From: Prevotella sp. P5-108
GTDB taxonomy: Bacteria; Bacteroidota; Bacteroidia; Bacteroidales; Bacteroidaceae
Assembly: GCF_002251385.1 (NCBI RefSeq)
Contig: NZ_NPJJ01000058.1
Span: forward strand, 1 to 64,000
DNA: 64,000 nt
Direction: 5' to 3'
Of the stretch, positions 34,351 to 44,354 are shown in pieces. The notes under the pieces are model-generated. The model did no database searches. It was not told the DNA's origin and worked only from the letters and a program-made list of their open reading frames with translations. Position numbers and translations under genes: made by a program. The number at the start of each line of letters is the position of its first letter. Position 1 is the stretch's first letter.

Positions 34351-35856
34351 ATGAGCGAGAGATTATTTGTATTCGACACCACCCTGAGAGACGGCGAGCA
34401 GGTTCCCGGATGCCAGCTCAACACCGTCGAGAAGATACAGGTGGCGCGCCAGTTGGAGCAACTCGGCGTCGATGTCATTGAAGCAGGCTTCCCGGTATCA
34501 AGTCCCGGCGACTTCAACTCGGTGATAGAGATTTCAAAGGCAGTGACCTGGCCCACGATATGTGCGCTGACACGCGCCGTGGAGAAAGACATAGACGTGG
34601 CAGCCGACGCCCTGAGCTACGCCCGCCACAAGCGCATCCACACAGGTATAGGCACCAGCGACGAGCACATCCAGTACAAGTTCAACAGCAACCGCGAAGA
34701 GATACTGGAGCGTGCTGTGGCGGCGGTAAAGTATGCCAAGCGCTATGTAGAGGATGTGGAATTCTACGCCGAAGACGCCGGCCGCACCGACAATGAGTAT
34801 CTCGCCCGCGTGGTCGAGGCTGTCATCAAGGCGGGAGCCACGGTGGTCAACATCCCCGACACCACCGGCTACTGTCTGCCCGAAGAGTATGGCCGCAAAA
34901 TCAAGTATCTCATGGAGCACGTGGACCACATAGACCGCGCCATCATCTCGACCCACTGCCACAACGACTTGGGCATGGCCACAGCCAACACCCTGAGCGG
35001 TGTGCAGAACGGCGCGCGCCAGGTCGAGGTGACCGTCAACGGCATAGGCGAACGCGCCGGCAACACCGCCCTCGAAGAGATAGCCATGATACTCAAGTGT
35101 CATCGCCAGATGGGCATCGAGACCAACATCAATACGCGCCGCATCAGCGCCACCAGCCGCATGGTGAGCAGTCTGATGAATATGCCCGTCCAGGCCAACA
35201 AGGCCATCGTGGGGCGCAACGCCTTTGCCCACTCCAGTGGCATCCACCAGGACGGAGTGCTCAAGAACGTGAGTACCTATGAGATTATAGACCCCAAGGA
35301 TGTGGGCGTCGACGACACGTCGATAGTGCTCACCGCCCGCAGTGGCAGAGCTGCCCTCAAGCACCGTCTGAGCGTGCTGGGCATAGACTACGACGACCCT
35401 GGGAAGCTGGACAAGGTCTACGAGCGGTTCCTCCGTCTGGCCGACAAGAAGAAGGAGGTAACCGACGATGATGTGCTGATGCTGGCGGGTGCTGACCGCA
35501 AGGACTCCCACGCCATCAAGCTCGACTTCCTGCAGGTTACCACCGGCATGGGCGTGAGAAGCGTCGCCAGCATAGGCATCGACATCTCTGGACAGAAGTT
35601 TGAAGAAGCCTCGACCGGCAACGGCCCCGTAGACGCTGCCATCAAGGCGCTCAAGAAGATAATACTCAAGCAGATGACGCTCCGCGAGTTTACCATCCAG
35701 GCCATCAACAAGGGCAGCGACGATGTGGGCAAGGTACACATGCAGGTAGAGCACGACGGACATCTCTACTACGGCTTCGGAGCCAACACCGACATCGTCA
35801 CCGCTTCGGTCGACGCCTATATAGACTGCATCAACAAGTTCAAGACCGCTGGCTGA
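34351..35856 (+). CDS. leuA: 2-isopropylmalate synthase
   Basis: Protein of 501 aa from the ATG at 34351; the in-frame extension to 34279 overlaps the attenuator and is not used. Condenses acetyl-CoA with 2-oxoisovalerate, the first committed step to leucine. [12 protein letters not shown] at the N-terminus, [12 protein letters not shown] (metal-binding HxH region), GIGERAGN and HSSGIHQDG are all present. The C-terminal LeuA allosteric domain (about 380-500) binds leucine. First structural gene after the attenuator. Confidence 0.96.
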   Translation: MSERLFVFDTTLRDGEQVPGCQLNTVEKIQVARQLEQLGVDVIEAGFPVSSPGDFNSVIEISKAVTWPTICALTRAVEKDIDVAADALSYARHKRIHTGIGTSDEHIQYKFNSNREEILERAVAAVKYAKRYVEDVEFYAEDAGRTDNEYLARVVEAVIKAGATVVNIPDTTGYCLPEEYGRKIKYLMEHVDHIDRAIISTHCHNDLGMATANTLSGVQNGARQVEVTVNGIGERAGNTALEEIAMILKCHRQMGIETNINTRRISATSRMVSSLMNMPVQANKAIVGRNAFAHSSGIHQDGVLKNVSTYEIIDPKDVGVDDTSIVLTARSGRAALKHRLSVLGIDYDDPGKLDKVYERFLRLADKKKEVTDDDVLMLAGADRKDSHAIKLDFLQVTTGMGVRSVASIGIDISGQKFEEASTGNGPVDAAIKALKKIILKQMTLREFTIQAINKGSDDVGKVHMQVEHDGHLYYGFGANTDIVTASVDAYIDCINKFKTAG

Positions 35857-35894
35857 CTGTAGCCAGAGCACAACCTTTCAATACAGAGAATACA

Positions 35895-37295
35895 ATGAAC
35901 ACGCTATTTGACAAGATTTGGGACAGCCACGTGGTACAGCAGATTGCCGACGGCCCCACCCAACTGTATATCGACAGACTCTACTGTCACGAGGTCACCT
36001 CGCCGCAGGCTTTCGACAGCCTCCGCCAACGGGGACTGCAGTGCTTCCGTCCCGGACAAATCTACTGCATGCCCGACCACAACATCCCCACACACGACCA
36101 GGACAAGCCGATAGCCGACCCTGTATCGCGGACTCAGGTGGAGACCCTCGAGCGCAATGCGGCTGAGTTTGGGCTGCCCTACTACGGTGTGATGCACCCC
36201 GACAATGGCATCATCCATGTGGTGGGTCCCGAGAAGGGGCTCTCGCTGCCCGGTATGACCATCGTATGTGGCGACTCCCACACCAGCACCCATGGCGCCA
36301 TGGGGGCGGTGGCTTTCGGCATCGGCACGAGCGAGGTCGAGATGGTCATGGCTTCGCAGTGTGTGCTCCAGCAGAAGCCCAAGACCATGCGCATCACCAT
36401 CGACGGCTGTCTGGGCAAGGGCGTCACCGCCAAGGACATGGCGCTCTATCTCATGAGCCAGCTCTCCACCTCGGGAGCTACGGGCTACTTCGTCGAATAC
36501 GCCGGCGAGGCGGTGCGCAGACTGTCGATGGAGGGCAGGCTGACGCTCTGCAACCTGTCAATCGAGATGGGGGCGCGCGGCGGAATAGTCGCCCCCGACG
36601 AGGTGACGATGGCGTATGTCAAGGGGCGCGACTTCGCTCCCACGGGCGACGCCTGGGACAGGGCTGTGGCTTACTGGCAGACGCTCAAGAGCGACGACGA
36701 TGCCGTCTTCGACCGCGAATACCACTTTGACGCCGCCTGCATAGAGCCGCGCATCACCTATGGCACCAACCCGGGTATGGGTATCGCCGTCACGGGCCAC
36801 ATCCCCACCCTGGAGAGCATCGAGAGCGAGGGCCGGGCATCGTTTGCCAAGGCACTGCGATACATGGGGTTCGCGCCGGGCGAACGGCTGCTGGGTCACA
36901 AGATAGACTATGTCTTCCTCGGAGCCTGCACCAACGGCAGGGTGGAAGACTTCCGCGCCTTCGCCTCTATCGTCAAGGGCCGCAAGCGTCACCCCGACGT
37001 GGTGGCGTGGCTGGTGCCTGGCTCGTGGCGCGTGATGAGAGAAATAGAGGCCGAGGGCATCGACGTGACGCTGCGCGAGGCGGGCTTCGAGATACGCCAG
37101 CCGGGGTGCTCGGCTTGTCTCGCCATGAACGACGACCGCGTGGGCGAAGGCAAATACGCCGTCTCGACCAGCAACCGTAACTTTGAGGGTCGGCAAGGAC
37201 GCGGAGCACGCACGATACTGGCAAGTCCGCTGGTAGCGGCTGCGGCTGCCATCACCGGCACGATAGCCGACCCGCGAGAGCTGATGACCGTGTGA
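35895..37295 (+). CDS. leuC: 3-isopropylmalate dehydratase large subunit
   Basis: Protein of 466 aa. Aconitase-family subunit that isomerises 2- to 3-isopropylmalate together with Leu[22 protein letters not shown] and [10 protein letters not shown] hold the three Cys ligands of the 4Fe-4S cluster. It starts 38 bp after leuA. In an intact operon leuD would follow at once; here the mobilizable element begins 4 bp after the stop codon. Confidence 0.96.
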   Translation: MNTLFDKIWDSHVVQQIADGPTQLYIDRLYCHEVTSPQAFDSLRQRGLQCFRPGQIYCMPDHNIPTHDQDKPIADPVSRTQVETLERNAAEFGLPYYGVMHPDNGIIHVVGPEKGLSLPGMTIVCGDSHTSTHGAMGAVAFGIGTSEVEMVMASQCVLQQKPKTMRITIDGCLGKGVTAKDMALYLMSQLSTSGATGYFVEYAGEAVRRLSMEGRLTLCNLSIEMGARGGIVAPDEVTMAYVKGRDFAPTGDAWDRAVAYWQTLKSDDDAVFDREYHFDAACIEPRITYGTNPGMGIAVTGHIPTLESIESEGRASFAKALRYMGFAPGERLLGHKIDYVFLGACTNGRVEDFRAFASIVKGRKRHPDVVAWLVPGSWRVMREIEAEGIDVTLREAGFEIRQPGCSACLAMNDDRVGEGKYAVSTSNRNFEGRQGRGARTILASPLVAAAAAITGTIADPRELMTV

Positions 37296-37298
37296 GTG

Positions 37299-37308
37299 TA
37301 TATAATAA
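37299..37308. other. Candidate left attachment site (attL core)
   Basis: TATATAATAA directly after leuC. Followed by hairpin-forming arms, AGCGTAGCGA at 37338-37347 with TCGTTACGCT at 37365-37374, that could be integrase arm sites. Confidence 0.5.
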
Positions 37309-37571
37309 ACACATAGCGGATTTGCAAATTTGAGTAAAGCGTAGCGAATTAGCTGAAATAGCGTTCGTTACGCTATATTTTTCTCTTGGCGAAAAGCCAA
37401 AGAAAACCACGATACAGCCAAACGGTGCAGAAGTTCAGTTACCACCTCATTACCCCCGTAACGGGTGCAGATTTCTTGCTAAATGGTTCTTTTTCTGCGA
37501 TTTGCGTAATTCTGCATAGCTGTCGGTAACTCACTATAAACTAATTTTGTAACCAAAAAAAGGAGTGAGTT

Positions 37572-38804
37572 ATGCGAAGTACATTCAAGGTCTTATTTTA
37601 CGTGAAGAAAGGCAGCGAGAAGCCGAACGGCAACCTGCCTTTGATGTGCCGCCTCACGGTGGACGGAGAGATTAAACAGTTCAGTTGCAAGATGGACGTT
37701 CCCCTGCGGTTGTGGGACGTGAAAAACAACCGTGCTTCGGGCAAGAGCGTCGAAGCGCAGAGAATCAACCTCGCGGTGGATAAAATCCGAGTGGAGGTAA
37801 ACCGCCGCTACCAAGAACTGATGCAGACGGACGGGTATGTTACCGCCGCCAAGCTCAAAGACGCCTATCTCGGTATCGGCGTCAAGCAGGAAACCTTGCT
37901 GAAGCTGTTCGAGCAGCACAACGCCGAGTTCGCCAAGAAGGTCGGGCACAGCAGGGCGCAGGGGACATTCACCCGTTATCGGACGGTCTGCAACCACATT
38001 CGGGAGTTCCTGCCCCATACCTACAAGCGTGAGGACATTCCGCTAAAGGAACTCAACCTTACATTCATCAACGACTTCGAGTATTTCCTGCGCACGGAGA
38101 AGAAATGCCGCACCAATACCGTGTGGGGCTACATGATCGTGCTGAAACACATCGTTTCCATAGCGAGGAACGACGGGCGTCTGCCGTTCAACCCCTTTGC
38201 AGGGTACATCAACTCTCCCGAAAGCGTCGATAGGGGCTACCTTACCCAAAAGGAGATACAGACGCTCATGGACGCACCGATGAAGAACACCTACCATGAA
38301 CTCGTACGGGACTTGTTCGTCTTTTCCGTGTTCACGGGTTTGGCGTACTCGGACGTGAAGAACCTCACCGCCGACCGCCTGCAAACATTCTTCGACGGCA
38401 ACCTGTGGATAATCACCCGACGGAAGAAAACCAACACCGAATCGAACATCCGTCTTTTGGACGTTCCCAAGCGTATCATCGAGAAATACAAGGGACTTGC
38501 AAGGGACGGTCATGTTTTCCCCGTTCCGAGCAACGGCAGTTGCAACAAGATACTCAAAGAGATAGGCAGACAATGCGGTTTCAAGGTGCGCTTGACCTAT
38601 CATGTTGCCCGCCACACGAACGCCACGACCGTACTTCTGTCGCACGGCGTACCCATCGAAACCGTGAGCCGCCTGTTGGGGCACACGAACATCAAGACCA
38701 CGCAGATATACGCCAAAATCACCGCCCAGAAGATAAGCCAAGACATGGAAACCTTGTCGCACAAGTTAGAGGAGATGGAGAAGAACATCTGCCGAGCCAT
38801 TTAG
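37572..38804 (+). CDS. int: Tyrosine recombinase (integrase) of the mobilizable element
   Basis: Protein of 410 aa. Arm-binding domain (1-90), SAM-like core-binding domain (about 105-205), catalytic domain (about 225-390). HVARHTNAT supplies the HxxR pair, LLGHTNIKTTQIYAKI the second His and the Tyr nucleophile. The position of the first catalytic Arg reads FTGLAYSDV, with Ala instead of Arg; IntDOT-family integrases are known to lack this Arg. It excises and integrates the element. Confidence 0.93.
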   Translation: MRSTFKVLFYVKKGSEKPNGNLPLMCRLTVDGEIKQFSCKMDVPLRLWDVKNNRASGKSVEAQRINLAVDKIRVEVNRRYQELMQTDGYVTAAKLKDAYLGIGVKQETLLKLFEQHNAEFAKKVGHSRAQGTFTRYRTVCNHIREFLPHTYKREDIPLKELNLTFINDFEYFLRTEKKCRTNTVWGYMIVLKHIVSIARNDGRLPFNPFAGYINSPESVDRGYLTQKEIQTLMDAPMKNTYHELVRDLFVFSVFTGLAYSDVKNLTADRLQTFFDGNLWIITRRKKTNTESNIRLLDVPKRIIEKYKGLARDGHVFPVPSNGSCNKILKEIGRQCGFKVRLTYHVARHTNATTVLLSHGVPIETVSRLLGHTNIKTTQIYAKITAQKISQDMETLSHKLEEMEKNICRAI

Positions 38805-38825
38805 TCACCTTAAAACAGCATACCG

Positions 38826-39218
38826 ATGAAAGAAGAAAGGAACATCATCATGATAGATGAATACGGCAATATCTCCCTACCGACCGACATAGGCGCAACC
38901 GCCATGACCGAGTGGGAAATCTGCGAACTGTTCGGGGTTATCACCCCGACGGTTCGGGCAGGGATAAAGGCACTCTGCAAGAGCGGGGTATTGAAAGAGT
39001 ACGGCATCAAACGCCTTGTCCGTCTATCGGACAGAAGCAGCATAGAGGTTTACGACCTCGAAACGATAGCCGCCCTCGCTTTCCGTGTCGAATCGTTCGG
39101 GGCGGCGAGAGTCCGCAAGCTATTATTAGACAGGATTATGAACGGGCGAAAAGAGAAAACGACGGTTATCGTGTCTGTCGTTGCCGACACCGAGCCGAGC
39201 CGCCGATGGATGGCGTAA
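38826..39218 (+). CDS. Small HTH-type protein of the mobilizable element
   Basis: Protein of 130 aa, 21 bp after int. Residues 28-60 (MTEWEICELFGVITPTVRAG and IKALCKSG) look like a helix-turn-helix, followed by a YDLETIAALAFRV segment. Similar short proteins lie beside integrases in Bacteroidetes elements, where they act as excision or transfer regulators. Exact family not named. Confidence 0.6.
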   Translation: MKEERNIIMIDEYGNISLPTDIGATAMTEWEICELFGVITPTVRAGIKALCKSGVLKEYGIKRLVRLSDRSSIEVYDLETIAALAFRVESFGAARVRKLLLDRIMNGRKEKTTVIVSVVADTEPSRRWMA

Positions 39219-39847
39219 CGGTCAGTCGGTCGGGGTATCAGTCCGTAATACAGTCACACGGTCATACATTCATACGGTCATACCGTCGCACGGACAGAAA
39301 GGGGCTGTTTCCCGACCGCAGGAAAGCGGAACAGTCATTCCCGTTTACAAAGGCGAAGCAAGCACGGGGCTTTCCGTCGGCTGCAAGGTCGGGCGGCTAC
39401 GCCGTTAGGGGAACAATCTCCACCCTCATGCTTCGGGTAGATTCTTCCCCTAAACCTTGCATCCGACCGCCCCGAGCAAAGAAGCCTTTGAAAACGGAAA
39501 CGACCGCCCCGCCGCCCACCATCGACCGAAAGGGAAAAATAATAAGATGGGGTTCGGTATAGTCGGTAAAGTCGGCACAACGAGCGCAGACAGCCAAGTA
39601 CACAAAGCGGATTCAACCGCCGAGCCGATAAGACACGGGCAGACCGCCGGCACACCGCAGGGTATTTACGGAGAAAATACCGTAGCTTATTAGGGAATTT
39701 TCCGAGCCGCAATACTCCATATCGCTGAAAATTCCCCAATAAGGCAAGGGGCAAGCCCCTCTGCACACCCCGTCGGGGACGGCTCTTTGCCGCCCCCGAA
39801 GATACAAAGAATCATTGTTTCACAAGCTAAAAAAGAAAGGAATATAT
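39219..39847. other. Non-coding interval with oriT candidate
   Basis: 39230-39290 has repeated GTCATAC-type motifs. 39661-39681 forms GGTATTT/AAATACC. 39686-39702 and 39727-39743 are 17-bp inverted repeats with one mismatch (CTTATTAGGGAATTTTC type). GGGGCAAGCCCC (39749-39760) and CCCCGTCGGGG (39768-39778) follow. MobV relaxases nick in palindrome-rich sequence just ahead of their own gene, so this is the best place for oriT. Confidence 0.6.
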
Positions 39848-41212
39848 ATGGGTTTCGTAGTATTGCATATGGAAAAGGCGCACGGTTCCGACAGCGGAAC
39901 GACCGCCCACATAGAGCGTTTCATCATACCGAAGAACGCAGACCCCACACGCACGCACCTGAACCGAAAACTCGTTGCCTACCCCGACGGGATAAAAGAC
40001 CGTTCGGCGGCTATCCGGAGAAGACTGGAAGAAGCGGGGCTGACACGCAAAATCGGAAACAACCAAGTACGGGCAATCCGAATCAACGTGTCGGGAACGC
40101 ACGAGGACATGGAACGCATCGAAAGGGAGGGGCGTTTGGACGAGTGGTGCGCCGACAATATGAAATACTTCGCCGACACGTTCGGAAAGGAGAACATCGT
40201 GGCGGCGCACCTGCATCGGGACGAGGAAACGCCCCACATACACGTCACGCTCGTTCCCATCGTCAAGGGAGAGCGCAAGCGCAGGAAAAGGGAGGAGCAG
40301 GCGAAGAAGCGATACCGCAAGAAGCCGACCGACACCGTGAGGCTGTGCGCCGACGATATTATGACACGCCTAAGGCTGAAATCCTACCAAGACACCTACG
40401 CCGAGGCGATGGCGAAATACGGGCTGCAAAGGGGCATAGACGGCTCGAAAGCACGGCACAAGTCCACGCAGCAGTATTACAATGAAACGAAGAAACTCGC
40501 CGACAGCCTCAAAGCGGAGGTGGTGGATTTGCAGCGTCAGAAAGAAACGGTGCAGGAGGAACTAAGACGGACGAAAAAAGAGATACAGACCGAGAAGCTG
40601 AAAGGGGCAGCCACGACCGCAGCCGCCAACATCGCCGAGAGTGTCGGTTCTCTTTTCGGCAGTAACAAGGTCAAGACGCCGGAGCGGGAGAACGCCGCCC
40701 TGCACAGAGAGGTAGCCACGCACGGGGAAGCCATCGAAGCCCTGCAAACCCGAATACAGACCATGCAGAACGACCATCACCGTGAACGGATGGAGCTGGA
40801 AGCCAAGAACTTGTCGGAACTTAGCCGTAAGGAGGCTGCGCATACGGAGGAAACCACGAGGCTCAAAAATCGGATTTTGTGGCAAAACCACATTATCGGC
40901 TGTCTCAGTTTCCTGCTGCTCAAAACAAGCGACATCTTCCGCAAGGCGGTACACGGCATTATCCGTCTGGCAAGGGATTATTACAAGCCCCGTTTCGATA
41001 CGGAGCAAGTATCGGACATCAAGAGTGTCCTTAACCTCTTCGGTGATGATAAGCAGTCTCACCGTGCAGCCGGGGATTTTCTGTATATTACTGCCACGCA
41101 GAAAGGCAAACTGGATAACCGGGAGCAAATCAAAGCCAGACGGGAAGTCGATAACGTGGTAGAGGGGCGGTACGACCAACAGCAGAAGAGAGGCTTTTCG
41201 ATGAGAAGATAA
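39848..41212 (+). CDS. mob: MobV-family relaxase (Pre/Mob)
   Basis: Protein of 454 aa from the ATG at 39848 (an upstream in-frame TTG at 39815 is less likely). The N-terminal 200 residues carry the MobV motifs, including HLHRDEETPHIHVTL with the His triad for the metal. A long coiled coil follows (about 215-350), then a C-terminal segment ending in basic residues. It nicks oriT and pilots the strand during mobilization by a helper conjugative element. Confidence 0.92.
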   Translation: MGFVVLHMEKAHGSDSGTTAHIERFIIPKNADPTRTHLNRKLVAYPDGIKDRSAAIRRRLEEAGLTRKIGNNQVRAIRINVSGTHEDMERIEREGRLDEWCADNMKYFADTFGKENIVAAHLHRDEETPHIHVTLVPIVKGERKRRKREEQAKKRYRKKPTDTVRLCADDIMTRLRLKSYQDTYAEAMAKYGLQRGIDGSKARHKSTQQYYNETKKLADSLKAEVVDLQRQKETVQEELRRTKKEIQTEKLKGAATTAAANIAESVGSLFGSNKVKTPERENAALHREVATHGEAIEALQTRIQTMQNDHHRERMELEAKNLSELSRKEAAHTEETTRLKNRILWQNHIIGCLSFLLLKTSDIFRKAVHGIIRLARDYYKPRFDTEQVSDIKSVLNLFGDDKQSHRAAGDFLYITATQKGKLDNREQIKARREVDNVVEGRYDQQQKRGFSMRR

Positions 41213-41486
41213 AAGATAGCTTCACGAAAAAATATACTCAAAATACTAAGAGTTTATTGATGTATAGCCAAATGAAAAAAGTAACTTTGCAAAAAATAGA
41301 TGCAGAAAATGTGAGAAACCTCAAATCCGCAACCTATAGGGTTTAGTGGGATTTTGCTTGCAAAGCGACAAAATTCATTTTATTGTACATATTTCTTGCA
41401 CAACAGAAATGTCGCAGACACAAAATCCCCTTACCCCATAAAGCGACTTGAGGTAATACGCTGGTTTAACCAGAAAAGCATGGTCT

Positions 41487-42713
41487 TTAACCAAAGTCTG
41501 TCTTGAACAGGTTGGCATAAGCATTGTTGTCTGAGTAAATATTCAATACATGCCTACGTGATGTCTTAATCCATTTCGCAGGAACAGAGATGAACTTGAA
41601 AACAAAGGTCTTGATTCTGCTGGTGGCACGCAATCCAAATTCATGGGTTTTCAATCTCTGCATAATAGCTTTGTAGAAGTTTCTGATGAGAGCTGTCATA
41701 AGCAGGAATACAGTATTCTGTGCCATGAACGATTTTGGCAATCGATTCCAGCCAAAGCCATTGTTCATGTCATCGAAGATGCGTTCCTTGCCACCACGAA
41801 GATTGTAGAATTCCACGATGTCTCTTGCACTCGACTTGTAATCGTTAGTCAGTATACATCTGTAGGTATATTCGCCTTCCCAAATGTCAAGGTCTCCATC
41901 TATTCGCCTTTGTCTCTGTATGACAAGACGATACGGTTTTCCTTTCCATTTCTCAACAAGGATGGAATTCAGCTCAAATTCAATACCGTTGATTTCAACA
42001 GTTTTCCATCCAGTCAAGGCAAACATGGAATCGTAGAAGGAAGAGCATCTGTTGGCACGAATATAAAAATGCCTGCAATGAGCCTCTACCATATCTACGA
42101 TTTCCTCCGAGCATGAGCCGCAATCCATGCGGGCACGGGATATATATACTTCTGATGCCTCCAGTCGCTTGAAGATTCTTTCCAAAGTCTCTCTTTGGTT
42201 GAAGCGCACGTTTGTGTTGCCGTCTCTATTTTCAATACCGACAATCATGTCGTTAATGACTGCCACACCTGGACTATAGCCCAGGAACTTCTTGTAGGTT
42301 GGTTTTGCATCATGCTTCTCTGTTTCAATGAACTGATGGTCAAAGTCAAAATCATACTCTTGACCGGATTTCAATTGACCAGTAGCAAGCAGGGCTTTGA
42401 TCAATAAGCAGTTCATCTTGTCTGCAGTATTGAAATCATAGGAGTTGCCAGAAGCAGATTTATAGGTGATGTTCTTACAAGTCAGTTCTTCGATAGCACG
42501 CAATATGGTGTCTGCGCTGCAAGTGCGAAGAGTTGGATGAAGAGACAAATGTTTCATCAAGTGAGTTGTAACATCCTCAATACATGAGCCGCCACAAAGA
42601 TATACGCACATCAGAGAGCGTAGAATTTCGCTATATTGATAACCAAACATAGTGCATCTCAATCCCAAGGTGGAATCTATGGTTTGAGCTAAAAGAGCAT
42701 CAAATTGCTCCAT
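41487..42713 (-). CDS. IS1380-family transposase
   Basis: 408 aa from the first ATG. DDE-type transposase: DFDHQFIETEKHDA holds the first Asp, SRARMDCGSCSEEIVD the second, and YNLRGGKERIFDDMNNGFGW the C-terminal Glu region typical of IS1380/IS942 elements of Bacteroides. Family-like sequence (KIQIKSEKLTPFGGIFSI) continues in frame for 18 codons upstream, to 42767, but no ATG/GTG/TTG precedes it, so the real initiator is missing or unusual. Confidence 0.85.
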   Translation of the reverse strand: MEQFDALLAQTIDSTLGLRCTMFGYQYSEILRSLMCVYLCGGSCIEDVTTHLMKHLSLHPTLRTCSADTILRAIEELTCKNITYKSASGNSYDFNTADKMNCLLIKALLATGQLKSGQEYDFDFDHQFIETEKHDAKPTYKKFLGYSPGVAVINDMIVGIENRDGNTNVRFNQRETLERIFKRLEASEVYISRARMDCGSCSEEIVDMVEAHCRHFYIRANRCSSFYDSMFALTGWKTVEINGIEFELNSILVEKWKGKPYRLVIQRQRRIDGDLDIWEGEYTYRCILTNDYKSSARDIVEFYNLRGGKERIFDDMNNGFGWNRLPKSFMAQNTVFLLMTALIRNFYKAIMQRLKTHEFGLRATSRIKTFVFKFISVPAKWIKTSRRHVLNIYSDNNAYANLFKTDFG

Positions 42714-42775
42714 AATAGAAAAAATTCCTCCAAAAGGAGTGAGTTTCTCAGATTTTATTTGTATCTTTCCTCTAT

Positions 42776-42793
42776 AAAACCTAATAGATTTCC
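42776..42793. repeat. Left 18-bp inverted repeat around the IS110 copy
   Basis: AAAACCTAATAGATTTCC; its perfect reverse complement is at 44298-44315. Confidence 0.85.
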
Positions 42794-43016
42794 GGGTAAG
42801 GAGTAACTAAAACAAAGGACTTTGGCCAAGTATTTCTTAAAATGGCACATAACATCCCACACCCACGTTTACGCGGATGTGGGGGATTATCATACTTTCC
42901 TCTTCGAGCTCAAGGCTCAAACAGGCTTCCATGGCCACCCGTGGGATAAGTTAATTTGCCAGCGAGGTCAGAACCATCACAAAGATAATAGCCTTTCCAT
43001 GAGTGGTATATCGTTG

Positions 43017-44171
43017 TCACCCGTTTGAAGCGGACGATTGACGATCTTGTTTTTGGAAGTCAACGTAATCCGTCTTGTCGTGGATTACATGCCATGCGGC
43101 AACTAATAACTTTCTAGCCACAGCCACAATGACCTTCATCTTGTTTTTCTTTCTGACTTGCGTCTGGTAGTAGGAGAATCTGCTGAAAAAACAGTCCTTT
43201 GTCCTGCTTGCAGCCCATGCGCACTGAATGATGTTCTTACGCAAATAGACATTGCCGTGAGTTATGCGACGTGACTTGAACTTCCTGTTGGACTCGTCGT
43301 TTCTCGGTCTCAGCCCACTCCAAGCTGCAAGGTGGTTGGCCGTTTCGAACTTGCTCATGTCCCTTCCGATCTCTGCGATCAATGATGTGGCCGTACGCTC
43401 CCTTACTCCTGGTATGGTCTGCAACCGTCTCAACTCGTCAGGATATTTCTCCTGACATATCTCCAACATTCTCTCAAGGCACTCCTGCTTGTGTTCCTCG
43501 GCCAGGTCAAGCTCCTCACGCAACTGCCTGAGCACGTCTATCTCCGCTTGTGATACGACACCGGTCAGCGAGGCCAGTATTGTTTCCCTGCCGTGATGTT
43601 TGATGATGCGACCGTGGATTTCCTCAATCAGAATCTCCGGGTCTGTCACACCCTCGGATATTTTCCGCACCACGTCCTTGTAGCTCTTACAGTCCACGTT
43701 GGACACATAATTGCCCAGTCGGATATTGCATCGCTGCATCACGGCATCAAGTTTGGACAACTTGCGGACGATTTCCTCGTCAAGGTCGAAGATACGTCTG
43801 TCGTACTAGCGGAGCTGCTGTATATCCTCAGGTGGCACGAAACTGCTACTGATAAGATTTTTCATCGTGCACTCGGCAATCCATTGTGCGTCAGCAACAT
43901 CGCTTTTGTGTCCGGGCAGCTGTTTGATGAAATAAGGGTTGACGAGCTGCAGGTGAAAATGGGGCGCAAGTATGCGCCAAATGGGAATCCAGTAGACGCT
44001 CGTACTCTCCATGGACACTTTCTCCACATGATGGGCGAGCAACAAATCACGCATCTGATGCAGTTGAAATGTTAAAACTCCGAAAACTTTCTCGATTAAT
44101 TCGCCATTCTCGCTCAAAACACAAAGATATACACTATCTTTGTGAACGTCAAGGCCGCATACTGATCTCAT
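43017..44171 (-). pseudogene. IS110-family transposase interrupted by an amber codon
   Basis: The N-terminal half (from 44171, MRSVCGLDVHKDSVYLC) has the DEDD/RuvC-like catalytic residues: Asp in GLDVHKD, Glu in SMESTSVYW, and Asp residues in GHKSDVADAQW. The C-terminal half has the transposase-20 block IPGVRERTATSLIAEIGRD and AWSGLRPRND. The halves are in the same frame and separated by one TAG at 43806-43808 (after EDIQQLR, before YDRRIFDLDEE). A CAG to TAG change would explain it. Full length would be about 384 residues. Probably inactive unless the stop is read through. Confidence 0.85.
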
Positions 44172-44297
44172 AAGCCTAACTTTTAGAGGGTTAAACATTA
44201 AGACCTCAAAGATAATAAATAATTGTGACTTAGAGCACGCAAAATAGGATTGAGCGTATGTCGGCCTTGATTTTCCATGTTGTCGGCTTTTCGGGGA
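44172..44297 (-). ncRNA. Possible IS110 bridge RNA region
   Basis: IS110-group elements encode a bridge RNA in the non-coding end upstream of the transposase that guides target choice. This interval occupies that position. No structure was computed, so this is an expectation from the family rather than something seen. Confidence 0.3.
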
Positions 44298-44315
44298 GGA
44301 AATCTATTAGGTTTT
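44298..44315. repeat. Right 18-bp inverted repeat around the IS110 copy
   Basis: GGAAATCTATTAGGTTTT, the reverse complement of 42776-42793. Confidence 0.85.
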
Positions 44316-44354
44316 TTATCTCAACTGGCTTATAACTCGGGAATTTTATCTAAA

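Larger units (their letters stand above)
41331..42793 (-). mobile_element. IS1380-family insertion sequence
   Basis: Transposase gene plus flanks. Probable ends are CCTATAGGGTTTAGTGGG at 41331 and the imperfect inverted counterpart near 42776-42793. The end positions are estimated; no target duplication could be fixed. Confidence 0.6.
42796..44297 (-). mobile_element. IS110-family insertion sequence (approximate limits)
   Basis: Contains the interrupted transposase and non-coding ends. IS110 elements lack terminal inverted repeats, so limits are set only by the flanking 18-bp repeats. 42796-43016 is non-coding with a hairpin (CCCACACCC region near 42860). Upstream of the transposase, 44172-44297 is non-coding. 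Confidence 0.5.
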
